64,000 nt of DNA, from NCBI GenBank assembly GCA_023446155.1, contig JAEXIT010000008.1:69296-133295 (forward strand), in the 5' to 3' direction. Origin of the DNA: Bacteroidota bacterium (GTDB taxonomy: Bacteria > Bacteroidota > Bacteroidia > Flavobacteriales > Flavobacteriaceae). A program made the translations under genes and the position numbers. Under the pieces are notes generated by a model. The model was not told where the DNA came from and did no database searches. It saw only the letters and a list, made by a program, of their open reading frames with translations. Positions 35,421 through 43,519 of this stretch are shown here, in pieces (the first letter of the stretch is position 1; every line of letters starts with the position of its first letter).

Positions 35421-35876
35421 TTAGTTTTTGATGATTTTAAAAGATACGGCTCCTTCAATTTTTGGTACAACGGTATAGGTGCCTTTGATCAATCGTGACA
35501 AATCAACGTAGGTTTCTTTGTGAATTGATTGCTGTACGACTAACTGACCGGAATCACTATAAATTTCGATAGCAAAACTCAGTTCGCGCTCTTTGTTATA
35601 GTGAATAAAAAGCTTATCCGTTACCGGGTTGGGGTAATACGAAAAAGCGGGACCATTGGTAACAACCGCTCCCGGCAGATGGGTGGCTATGGTTATCGAA
35701 TCGTTTTCTTTTAAATGAGTGGTATAAGTCAGCGGAACATTAATAACACCCGTGATGTAGTTAAAAGAATTGTTGGTACTGGAATAGGATGAAGAATTGA
35801 TCCTGTAGTTGTTTTGTTGTGCATATCCGGACAAGCCCGTAACACAAATTAGAAATAGAATGTAGGTTTTATTCAT
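35421..35876 (-). CDS. Small secreted protein with type IX sorting domain
   Basis: A 151-residue protein with a signal peptide (about 1-19, GLSGYAQ), a Ser/Asn-rich stretch of about 60 residues, and a C-terminal type A sorting domain of about 80 residues (AFSYYPNPVTDKLFI ... LIKGTYTVV ... VSFKIIKN). The PNP motif and final Lys/Asn are typical of cargo exported by the type IX system, for which sprE is at 54545. It is nearly all sorting tail, so its own function is unclear. It heads the operon with the two beta-helix proteins, with 4 bases to the next gene. ATG at 35874-35876 chosen. Confidence 0.8.
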   Translation of the reverse strand: MNKTYILFLICVTGLSGYAQQNNYRINSSSYSSTNNSFNYITGVINVPLTYTTHLKENDSITIATHLPGAVVTNGPAFSYYPNPVTDKLFIHYNKERELSFAIEIYSDSGQLVVQQSIHKETYVDLSRLIKGTYTVVPKIEGAVSFKIIKN

Positions 35877-36242
35877 ATAATAGTTGATTAGGTGACGTAT
35901 TAAAATAGCCACAATCCGATAGTAAGAAGAGGCTATTGGGAACTATATTAGAATGAAATAAAATGATTTGGGAAATAAAGATAAATGCCGTCGTAATCGC
36001 AACATTGTTTATCTATATCCTAAAGATATTAAAAAAATAAAGCCAATGGCGTTTTTAAGATTAAACGTAATAGTATAATAATAGTGGATTTTGTCTTCCG
36101 ATTTCGTGAATCAAAGGAGTATAAAAAACCTCCTATAAAACAAATTACACTCGATAAGTCATAATATAAGGTAATTTTTTAACATTTATGTTTGTAAATA
36201 ATCATATATTTATGTTGTATTATTATATAAAAAGCAAAAAAA
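35877..36242. other. Intergenic region between divergent operons, 366 bases
   Basis: It separates the minus-strand beta-helix operon from the plus-strand SGNH gene. It is very AT-rich. I see a TATGTTTG -7 box for the SGNH gene at 36187-36194, and a 7-base inverted repeat (AATAGCC...GGCTATT, about 35906-35939) before the operon's first gene. I see no open reading frame of note and no RNA gene. Confidence 0.6.
36187..36194 (+). promoter_or_regulatory. Candidate -7 box of the SGNH lipoprotein gene
   Basis: TATGTTTG, consensus TAnnTTTG, 48 bases before the ATG. A near copy, TATGTTGT, lies about 24 bases downstream. Confidence 0.45.
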
Positions 36243-37553
36243 ATGATAAAAAACTATTATTTAGGGCTTGTTTCTATAGTGTTGTTTGTCGGATGTCTGG
36301 AAGCTAAAGGAATTGCCCCCGTAAAAGGATTAGAGCAGCCATCGCATTTAATGGGACAGTTTGCAATGGACATGTGTCTAAAAGAGGTTGATAAAATAGA
36401 GAACGGGTACGCTACGATTATTACGGATGACCGAAAGATGGTATCGCCAGACAGGATAAAGACAAAAATGACGGTCGGTGAAAACAGAAAAAGGGTCAAT
36501 GGAAAAAGGGATAAAATAGCGAATGAAAGTCAAAAGAAAAAAACAAGAGCAACGTTTGTTGCGAATAAAACTCTTTCCGGGAACAAAATAGAGCCTGGAA
36601 ATGATACGGTTGAAAAGAAACAAACGGACTCCGGATCGGATCCGTCAGATAAAGTAACTAACGAAACGAAAAAAGGAGCAAAACGATTAATTGTTGGTTG
36701 GGGAGATAGCCTAACGGCCGGAGCCGGGGGGAATGGCGTAACCTATTTAACAACATTACAAGGACTTTTGGGAAACGGCTATGAAGTGATAAACTGCGGA
36801 GTAGGTGGCGAAACAGCAGCGACAATTGCTGCCAGACAAGGCGGCGTTCCGGCCTATCTTAAAAAAGGGTTTGTTTTACCGGAAACAACAGAAGAAGTCA
36901 TTATTTCTAAGAATTCGGCAAAGGGAAATACGTTTACAAACAAATATGGAAAACAAATAAGCCCATTGATTCAAGGAGATGGATATTCGGTGAATCCGTG
37001 CTATATAAAAGGATTAAAATGTACACTTTCGTATGATTATTTGTTGAAAAACTGGAAAATTCGCCGGGATGTAGCATCAAAACAAAAGACCACAGTAGCC
37101 GCAAATACACCGCTGACTTTTTATGGAGCTAAAGCATATCGAAACCCATATGCACAAATCATTTGGATGGGACAAAATGAAGAAGGACATTCCTCAAATG
37201 AACAACTTATCGAGTATTATCGATCGATGATTGAGTTTACCGGAAGTAAAAATTATGTTGTAATTGGACTACATACCGGTACACGGGAGAGTCGCGCCGC
37301 GCTTGAAAAAGATATGGCGGAAGCTTTTGGTCAGAATTATATTAATTGGCGGGAATACATATGTAGTGTAGATGCCTTAAAAGACGCAGGCTTAAAACCA
37401 ACGGATGAAGATCTCAAAGCCATTGCTGAAGGATATCTGCCTCCTGCTTTTTGGTCGACAAAAACCGATGCGGTGCATGTGAATGCGATCTGTTATAAAC
37501 TACTTGGGCAACAGGTGTATAAACGATGTCAACTATTAGGGATTATTAAATAA
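36243..37553 (+). CDS. SGNH-hydrolase lipoprotein with Lys-rich linker
   Basis: A 436-residue protein with a lipoprotein-like signal (VLFVGC, Cys18). Residues about 65-148 are low complexity and rich in Lys, Thr and Asn, probably a disordered spacer. The SGNH/GDSL fold starts at GWGDSLTAGAGG with the nucleophile Ser156, then CGVGGETAATIA (block II Gly), WMGQNEEGH (block III Asn) and TDAVHVN (Asp409/His412, block V). All catalytic blocks are present, so it is probably an active esterase, perhaps removing acetyl groups from surface polysaccharide. It is a single gene with its own promoter and terminator. No relative is recognised by name. Confidence 0.75.
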   Translation: MIKNYYLGLVSIVLFVGCLEAKGIAPVKGLEQPSHLMGQFAMDMCLKEVDKIENGYATIITDDRKMVSPDRIKTKMTVGENRKRVNGKRDKIANESQKKKTRATFVANKTLSGNKIEPGNDTVEKKQTDSGSDPSDKVTNETKKGAKRLIVGWGDSLTAGAGGNGVTYLTTLQGLLGNGYEVINCGVGGETAATIAARQGGVPAYLKKGFVLPETTEEVIISKNSAKGNTFTNKYGKQISPLIQGDGYSVNPCYIKGLKCTLSYDYLLKNWKIRRDVASKQKTTVAANTPLTFYGAKAYRNPYAQIIWMGQNEEGHSSNEQLIEYYRSMIEFTGSKNYVVIGLHTGTRESRAALEKDMAEAFGQNYINWREYICSVDALKDAGLKPTDEDLKAIAEGYLPPAFWSTKTDAVHVNAICYKLLGQQVYKRCQLLGIIK

Positions 37554-37625
37554 AAAGAATTCCTAAAATAGCGGTCATTCTGTATTCCTTAAAAAAGGAA
37601 ATAAACAAATTATAGAAAAATAGAG

Positions 37626-37680
37626 AAGGGTATGATTATAATATTCATAACAGTCTGAATACTACAATCATACCCTTTTA
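37626..37680 (+). terminator. Terminator of the SGNH gene
   Basis: AAGGGTATGATT (37626-37637) pairs with AATCATACCCTT (37666-37677), followed by TTTT. The loop is long (28 bases). Confidence 0.75.
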
Positions 37681-37750
37681 TTAGGGCGTAAATCGTAATC
37701 AGGTCCTAAACCCTTTTAGCATTAGAATTTTCTGATTGACAGATTTGCAA

Positions 37751-38764
37751 TTATATTTTATAACTGTTTTCGTGAACCATTTGGTTGATCCAGCTAAAGG
37801 TTTTCACCATTCCATCTTGTAATGGTTCCGACACTTCCCAGCCAATTTTTTCTTTATACAAACGGTTATCGGAATTACGACCGCGTACACCGGTAGGACA
37901 TTTAAAACCATATTTGTCGAAAAACTCCTGACCTTCGATGTTTTTAATCGTAATGTCTTTTCCGGAAATAGCGATTGCCATTTCTGCCAGTTGGTTAATT
38001 GTAACCATTTCTTCCGAACCGATATTAACCGGACCTAAGAAATCGGATTCCATCAAACGCAATACGGCTTCCACACATTCGTCAACATACAGGAAAGAAC
38101 GGGTCTGTTGTCCGTCGCCCCATACTTCAATTTGAGATCCCGGTTCCGATTCGGCTACTTTACGGCACATTGCTGCCGGCGCTTTTTCTTTACCATCTTT
38201 CCAGGTTCCCTGAGGACCAAAAATATTGTGGAAACGCGCCACGCGAACATCCAATTTATAGTTTCGGTTAAACGCTAAGAATAATCGTTCAGAGAATAAT
38301 TTTTCCCATCCGTATTCCGAATCCGGATTTGCCGGATAAGCCGACGATTCTTCGCAGTTCGGGTTAGACGGATCCAATTGGTTGTATTCCGGATACATAC
38401 AAGCGGAAGATGAATAGAAAACCTTTTTAACCTTTTTAACCACCGATTCTTTAGCAACGTTTAAGTTGATTAAAGCGGAGTTGTGCATTACATTCGCATC
38501 GTTTTCTCCGGTAAAAATATAACCGGCACCACCCATATCGGCAGCAAGCTGGTATACTTCATCCACACCTTCGTCAATGACACGGGCAACCAAAACAGGA
38601 TCGGTTAAATCCCCTTTTATAAATTCGTCACAAATTTCTTCGTGTGCAAAATATTCATGGTTTTTTATATCGCAAATGCGGACAAAGTTTCCTTCATTTT
38701 TTAATCGTTTCGCCAAATGGCCTCCAATAAAACCACCCCCACCTAAAACTATTATTTTTTTCAT
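37751..38764 (-). CDS. GDP-mannose 3,5-epimerase-like NDP-sugar epimerase
   Basis: A 337-residue extended SDR. GGGGFIGGHLA binds NAD. The Tyr/Lys pair is in YGWEKLFSE. The segments AADMGGAGYIFT, SSSACMYPEYNQL and APAAMCRKVAES closely follow plant GDP-mannose 3,5-epimerase, which makes GDP-L-galactose and GDP-L-gulose. It may therefore supply GDP-L-galactose (or a related sugar) to the surface polysaccharide. It lies 14 bases after the glycosyltransferase gene in the same minus-strand unit. Confidence 0.85.
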   Translation of the reverse strand: MKKIIVLGGGGFIGGHLAKRLKNEGNFVRICDIKNHEYFAHEEICDEFIKGDLTDPVLVARVIDEGVDEVYQLAADMGGAGYIFTGENDANVMHNSALINLNVAKESVVKKVKKVFYSSSACMYPEYNQLDPSNPNCEESSAYPANPDSEYGWEKLFSERLFLAFNRNYKLDVRVARFHNIFGPQGTWKDGKEKAPAAMCRKVAESEPGSQIEVWGDGQQTRSFLYVDECVEAVLRLMESDFLGPVNIGSEEMVTINQLAEMAIAISGKDITIKNIEGQEFFDKYGFKCPTGVRGRNSDNRLYKEKIGWEVSEPLQDGMVKTFSWINQMVHENSYKI

Positions 38765-38778
38765 AATTATAGCGTTAA

Positions 38779-40008
38779 TTATAATGTATTGATCTTTTCA
38801 ATAAATGAATTTAAAATCATATTCTTGGAGAAATTCTCGACCATATAGGCACGCGCTTTTTCTCCGGTTTCTTTTTGTAAATTTTTATCGTCCTTTAAAG
38901 TCAGCACTGCATTGTATATCGCATCGCTGTCTTCATTGGTATAATATCCCCATCCTTGCGATGAGTTAATATGGCGTGCTACTTCCGAACTCAAGTCACC
39001 CGTAATAACCGATGGCCGCGCGCTACTCATCATACCCAATATTTTTGACGGCATAACCGAATCGATCACATCGGATTTCTGAAACAACACGTGTAAATCG
39101 GCGCTACACAATAAATTCGACAAATCTTCATACGGTATCGGTTCGTAATAGCGAATAAAGCCCATCAGGTTATTGTCTTTTAAGACCTGAAGTAACTCAT
39201 TTTTATAAGCGCCTTCACCCACCAATACAAATTCGATGTCCGGGAACTGTTGCAACTTTTTGGCTAAGTTAATATAAACTTCCCAATTTTGCTTCTGACC
39301 GATATTTCCGGAGTACAAAATGGTAAATTTATCTTTAGAAATATAGTCGTGTTGCTGGTAATTATTCGGATTTATAAAATCCACATCAACCCAGTCCGGG
39401 AAAAATACAGGATTGGTCTGCGGTGCTTTTAGTTTAATACGGTCCACCATTTTAAAACTGATGGAACTGATAATATCCGATTTTACATATAGATAGGTTT
39501 CGATTTTGTACAAGAGTTTTTTAAAAGCAGCCGAAACCGGGTTTTGCTTTAGTAAGCCGGATTCATAGGCGGCATCGAACTCAAAATCCTTAATCGAAGT
39601 CCATAATTTGGCTTTCAGACGTCTTTTTAAAAACAGTCCAAGCATCACATTGGTGGTAAAAGGGATGTTACAAAAAACAAGATCCGCTTTTTTGATTTTT
39701 CTCAGATTAAAGAAATTTCCGAAATTAAAAGAGAGTATATGCAGGATACGGCGGGAAAAATTCTGGTTTTCCGGCACATAAAATTTATAACGGTACACTT
39801 TTACACCATTAATGTCTTCCGAATAAAAACGTGGTTTGTCTTGATAGTGTTCCGGGATTTTCCACATTGGATAATACGGAAAACCGGTTATTACCGAAAC
39901 ATTATAGCCTTTTGTAACGAGAAACTCGGCTAATTGTGAGGTGTATAAACCAATAGCGGTATCTTCAGGTGCGTAATTTACGGTAATGAAAGTAATGTCT
40001 TTGATCAT
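38779..40008 (-). CDS. WcaI-like glycosyltransferase (GT4)
   Basis: A 409-residue GT-B enzyme of the WcaI/WbuB group: FITVNYAPEDTAIGLYTSQL at the N-terminus, the FPYYPMWKIP region, and the donor site around LYSGNIGQKQNWEV and DSVMPSKILGMM. In E. coli, WcaI adds a sugar during colanic acid synthesis. It is the first gene of a two-gene minus unit with the epimerase, so it may use the sugar the epimerase makes. The leader is long if the promoter box at 40191 is real. Confidence 0.87.
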   Translation of the reverse strand: MIKDITFITVNYAPEDTAIGLYTSQLAEFLVTKGYNVSVITGFPYYPMWKIPEHYQDKPRFYSEDINGVKVYRYKFYVPENQNFSRRILHILSFNFGNFFNLRKIKKADLVFCNIPFTTNVMLGLFLKRRLKAKLWTSIKDFEFDAAYESGLLKQNPVSAAFKKLLYKIETYLYVKSDIISSISFKMVDRIKLKAPQTNPVFFPDWVDVDFINPNNYQQHDYISKDKFTILYSGNIGQKQNWEVYINLAKKLQQFPDIEFVLVGEGAYKNELLQVLKDNNLMGFIRYYEPIPYEDLSNLLCSADLHVLFQKSDVIDSVMPSKILGMMSSARPSVITGDLSSEVARHINSSQGWGYYTNEDSDAIYNAVLTLKDDKNLQKETGEKARAYMVENFSKNMILNSFIEKINTL

Positions 40009-40416
40009 AATTATTTATGAATATTGACTGAATATCATTGGTGTTTTGTGTGTTTTGGTACAAAATTTTAATGATATTCACAATATTGTAATATTTTTTC
40101 TGAATGGATAAAATGTAGAGGAGAATTTTGAGAACAAAATGTTAGTAAAAAAACATTTCGTGGTTTTTTGTAAAGTTTTTTACAAAAAAACAAATATACA
40201 CAAAACAACCCTAAAAACACAACATAAAATCCGTGGCACATCAGCCTTATATTGCAAATATAGATTTTAGAATGAAATAAAAACAGTTTTATTCTTTTTA
40301 ATTAAATGATTATATTTTATGGGATTCGGCGGGAATCGTTAATTCTTGTTTTTTGTTAAATTTAACTAAAAGTAGACCAAGGTTTTTTTATATATTGCAA
40401 CCATTAATTGGAATAC
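40009..40416. other. AT-rich divergent intergenic region, 408 bases
   Basis: It lies between the WcaI-like gene (minus) and the UDP-xylose synthase gene (plus). It contains a palindromic stretch (40163-40192, GTTTTTTGTAAA and its near complement), a minus-strand promoter (40191-40222) and a perfect palindrome GTTAAATTTAAC at 40355-40366, which may be a regulator site before the plus-strand operon. I see no gene or RNA. Confidence 0.55.
40191..40222 (-). promoter_or_regulatory. Candidate promoter of the WcaI-like/epimerase operon
   Basis: Minus-strand TATATTTG at 40191-40198 with a TTG about 21 bases upstream (40220-40222). The spacer is longer than the usual 18. It would give a leader of about 180 bases that includes the palindrome at 40163-40192. 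Confidence 0.45.
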
Positions 40417-41400
40417 ATGAAAAGAATATTAATTACAGGAGCAGCAGGGTTTTTAGGATCACATTTATGCGACAGATTTATAGCGGAAGGCTACTTTGTG
40501 ATTGGAATGGACAATCTGATTACGGGTGACTTGAAAAATATCGAGCATTTGTTTAAAAATCCAAACTTTGAATTTTACCATCACGATATAACGAAGTTTG
40601 TGCATGTTCCGGGTCAATTAGACTATATACTACATTTTGCCTCACCGGCAAGTCCAATCGATTATCTTAAAATTCCAATACAAACGTTAAAAGTAGGATC
40701 GTTAGGAACGCACAATCTGCTAGGATTAGCTCGTGTGAAAAAAGCGAGAATTTTAATTGCATCAACTTCAGAGGTCTATGGAGATCCGTTAATACATCCG
40801 CAAACGGAAGATTATTACGGAAATGTGAATACCATCGGTCCGCGAGGCGTATATGACGAAGCCAAGCGTTTTCAGGAATCCATTACAATGGCCTATCATA
40901 CCTTCCACGGTGTGGAAACCCGTATTGTACGGATTTTTAATACCTATGGACCACGAATGCGTTTAAACGACGGTCGTGTTATTCCGGCATTCATCGGTCA
41001 GGCGTTACGTGGCGAAGACCTTACAATTTTTGGAGACGGTTCGCAAACCCGTTCGTTCTGTTATGTAGACGACCAGGTAGAAGGAATCTTCCGATTACTA
41101 CATTCAGACTATGTATTACCGGTTAATATTGGTAATCCGGACGAGATTACGATAAAAGATTTCGCAGAAGAAATCATCAAACTTACCGGTACCGATCAGA
41201 AAGTTGTATATCGACCACTACCGGTTAACGATCCGTTACAACGACAGCCCGATATTACCAAGGCTAGAGAAATCCTGGGATGGGAACCTAAAGTATCCCG
41301 TTCGGAAGGGATGAAAATTACCTATGAGTATTTCAAGTCGTTATCGACCGAAGAATTATTAAAAGAAGAGCATAAGGATTTTTCTAAATATATATTTTAG
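40417..41400 (+). CDS. UDP-glucuronate decarboxylase (UDP-xylose synthase)
   Basis: A 327-residue extended SDR with GAAGFLGSHLCD (NAD site), the UXS signature HFASPASPIDYLKIPIQTLK, STSEVYGDP, and the Tyr/Lys pair in YDEAKRFQE. It converts UDP-glucuronate to UDP-xylose. I chose the ATG at 40417; a TTG at 40408 is in frame but less likely. It begins an operon with the initiating sugar transferase (overlap of 1 base) and a GT2. UDP-glucose dehydrogenase is not in the window. Confidence 0.92.
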   Translation: MKRILITGAAGFLGSHLCDRFIAEGYFVIGMDNLITGDLKNIEHLFKNPNFEFYHHDITKFVHVPGQLDYILHFASPASPIDYLKIPIQTLKVGSLGTHNLLGLARVKKARILIASTSEVYGDPLIHPQTEDYYGNVNTIGPRGVYDEAKRFQESITMAYHTFHGVETRIVRIFNTYGPRMRLNDGRVIPAFIGQALRGEDLTIFGDGSQTRSFCYVDDQVEGIFRLLHSDYVLPVNIGNPDEITIKDFAEEIIKLTGTDQKVVYRPLPVNDPLQRQPDITKAREILGWEPKVSRSEGMKITYEYFKSLSTEELLKEEHKDFSKYIF

Positions 41401-42752
41401 TGCGTAGAACTACCGGCCGGTATTCCGGATATATTAGACCTTTTTCCTATTTGTTGGATTTGATTATTATCAATATCCTGACAGTCTTTTTATTGCCCGA
41501 AACGATAGGATTTTACTATAATATATTTATCAGTATCACTTGGGTCACCATTGCTTTGAATATCGGTTTTTATGAAGTCTATCGCTATACAAAAGCCATT
41601 GAGATATTTGGAAAAATACTAAAACAATATGCTTTGTTTTTGGTATTCAGTTTTGCCTATATCGGATATTTCTCCAAATATTCGAAACCTTCGGAAACGA
41701 TAGAATATACGACAACCGCAATGGCTTTAGTCGCAGCATTTAAATTTGCAGTATTCTATTTTCTAAAACGATTTCGGGTGGTTTTCGGCGGAAACTTCCG
41801 CAGGGTTATCATCGTTGGTCAAAGTAAAAATATTTGTCAGCTTCAGGAGTTTTTTACCGAAAATCCGGATTATGGATATAAACTGGAAAAAGTATTCCAT
41901 TTTGATAAAAATGAACCGGGCGAAAGCATTTCCTCTTGTTTTAAATTTGCATTGGATCGGAATATCGATGAAATCTATTGCTCCTTGGAAGACTTATCCA
42001 ATTCTCAGGTGAGTAAGTTTGTCGATTTTACCGATAATAATCTGAAGTTACTTAAATTCTTACCGGATAGTAAAGAGATTCTTTCCCGTAATCTGGTTTA
42101 CGACTATTACGGCTATATTCCCATTATATCAATGCGAAACATCCCCTTGGACAAGCCGTTTAATAAAATTGTAAAAAGAATTTTCGATATTTTTTTCTCG
42201 CTGTTAATTATCATCGGATTGCTTTCCTGGTTAACACCATTGTTAGCGATTCTGATAAAAATGGAATCAAAAGGACCAATATTCTTTAAACAAAAACGAA
42301 ACGGACTCAACTACAAAGAGTTTAACTGCTATAAATTCCGCTCGATGCGCCCAAATGAAATTGCCGATTTGGAGCAAGTTTCTAAAAATGATCCCAGAAT
42401 TACCAGAATTGGGCGTTTTATCCGTAAGACGAGTATCGATGAATTACCACAGTTCTTTAATGTGATCCTAGGCGATATGTCGGTTGTAGGACCACGACCA
42501 CATATGGTGAGTCATACCGAAATGTATGCCCGAAGTGTAGATAAATTTATGGTACGCCATTTTATTAAGCCCGGAATTACCGGATTGGCACAAACCAATG
42601 GATACCGGGGAGAAGTGGAAACGAACTACGATATCATTAATCGGGTGAAATACGATATTTTCTATTTGGAAAACTGGGCGCTTTTACTCGACATAAAAAT
42701 TATTTATCTTACCGTATACAATGCTATTAAAGGAGATAAAAAAGCCTATTAA
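41400..42752 (+). CDS. WcaJ-type undecaprenyl-phosphate sugar-phosphate transferase
   Basis: A 450-residue initiating enzyme of polysaccharide synthesis that moves hexose-1-phosphate to undecaprenyl phosphate. It has four N-terminal helices, a CoA-binding-like middle domain (RRVIIVGQSKN), and the C-terminal bacterial sugar transferase domain: KRIFDIFFSLL membrane segment, FFKQKRNGLNYKEF, KFRSMRPNE, KTSIDELPQF and GDMSVVGPRPH. The start is GTG at 41400, overlapping the previous stop by one base. It probably adds the first sugar of the repeat unit. Confidence 0.93.
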   Translation: MRRTTGRYSGYIRPFSYLLDLIIINILTVFLLPETIGFYYNIFISITWVTIALNIGFYEVYRYTKAIEIFGKILKQYALFLVFSFAYIGYFSKYSKPSETIEYTTTAMALVAAFKFAVFYFLKRFRVVFGGNFRRVIIVGQSKNICQLQEFFTENPDYGYKLEKVFHFDKNEPGESISSCFKFALDRNIDEIYCSLEDLSNSQVSKFVDFTDNNLKLLKFLPDSKEILSRNLVYDYYGYIPIISMRNIPLDKPFNKIVKRIFDIFFSLLIIIGLLSWLTPLLAILIKMESKGPIFFKQKRNGLNYKEFNCYKFRSMRPNEIADLEQVSKNDPRITRIGRFIRKTSIDELPQFFNVILGDMSVVGPRPHMVSHTEMYARSVDKFMVRHFIKPGITGLAQTNGYRGEVETNYDIINRVKYDIFYLENWALLLDIKIIYLTVYNAIKGDKKAY

Positions 42753-43519
42753 TGTCGCAATTGGTTTCTATAATAACACCAACGTTTAATTCCGCACAAT
42801 TTATAAGCGATACCATCCTGTCGGTTCAGAACCAGACGTATCCGGATTGGGAAATGCTTATTGTGGATGATGCTTCGACGGATGAAACGGTAGCAATAGT
42901 CAAAATATTTGCCGAACAAGACAATCGGATCCGACTCTACCAATTAGAGTGTAATTCGGGAGCGGGTGTAGCGCGAAATCAGGCTTTGGAAAAAGCCTCC
43001 GGTCGGTATATCGCGTTTTTGGATGCCGATGATTTGTGGAAACCGGAAAAACTGGAAAAACAACTCGCTTTTTTAGCACAAAACAAACTCCCTTTTACCT
43101 TTTCCTTTTACGATTGTATCGATGAAAACGGTATGTCGTTACACAAAAGAATCAAAGCGCCCCTACGACTTAGTTACCGCCAATTGTTCTTTTGTAATTT
43201 TGTAGGAAATCTAACCGGAATATACGATACGGATTATTTCGGAAAAATTCCAATAGCATCGTTCCGAAAGCGACAAGACTGGATTGTTTGGTTAACCATC
43301 TTGAAACAGATAAAAACCGCACAACCGGTTCCGGAAAGTCTGGCCTTATACCGAATCCGAAAAGACTCGATCTCGGCGTCAAAGCGAAGTTTGTTACAAC
43401 ATAACTACCGGATATACCGCGATTTCCATAGGAAAAGCAGTATCGTAGCTTTCTGTTGTATGATTGGATTTTTATTTATGCAATTACTGATAAAACCCCG
43501 TTTTGTAGAAAAATTATAA
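42752..43519 (+). CDS. Glycosyltransferase family 2
   Basis: A 255-residue GT-A enzyme with ITPTFNSAQF, VDDASTDET and the metal site FLDADDLW. It has a single hydrophobic segment near the C-terminus (about 228-245). The start overlaps the stop of the initiating transferase (TAATG), so both are one operon with the UXS gene. It probably adds the second or a later sugar. Its 3' end overlaps the convergent gene by six bases. Confidence 0.9.
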   Translation: MSQLVSIITPTFNSAQFISDTILSVQNQTYPDWEMLIVDDASTDETVAIVKIFAEQDNRIRLYQLECNSGAGVARNQALEKASGRYIAFLDADDLWKPEKLEKQLAFLAQNKLPFTFSFYDCIDENGMSLHKRIKAPLRLSYRQLFFCNFVGNLTGIYDTDYFGKIPIASFRKRQDWIVWLTILKQIKTAQPVPESLALYRIRKDSISASKRSLLQHNYRIYRDFHRKSSIVAFCCMIGFLFMQLLIKPRFVEKL

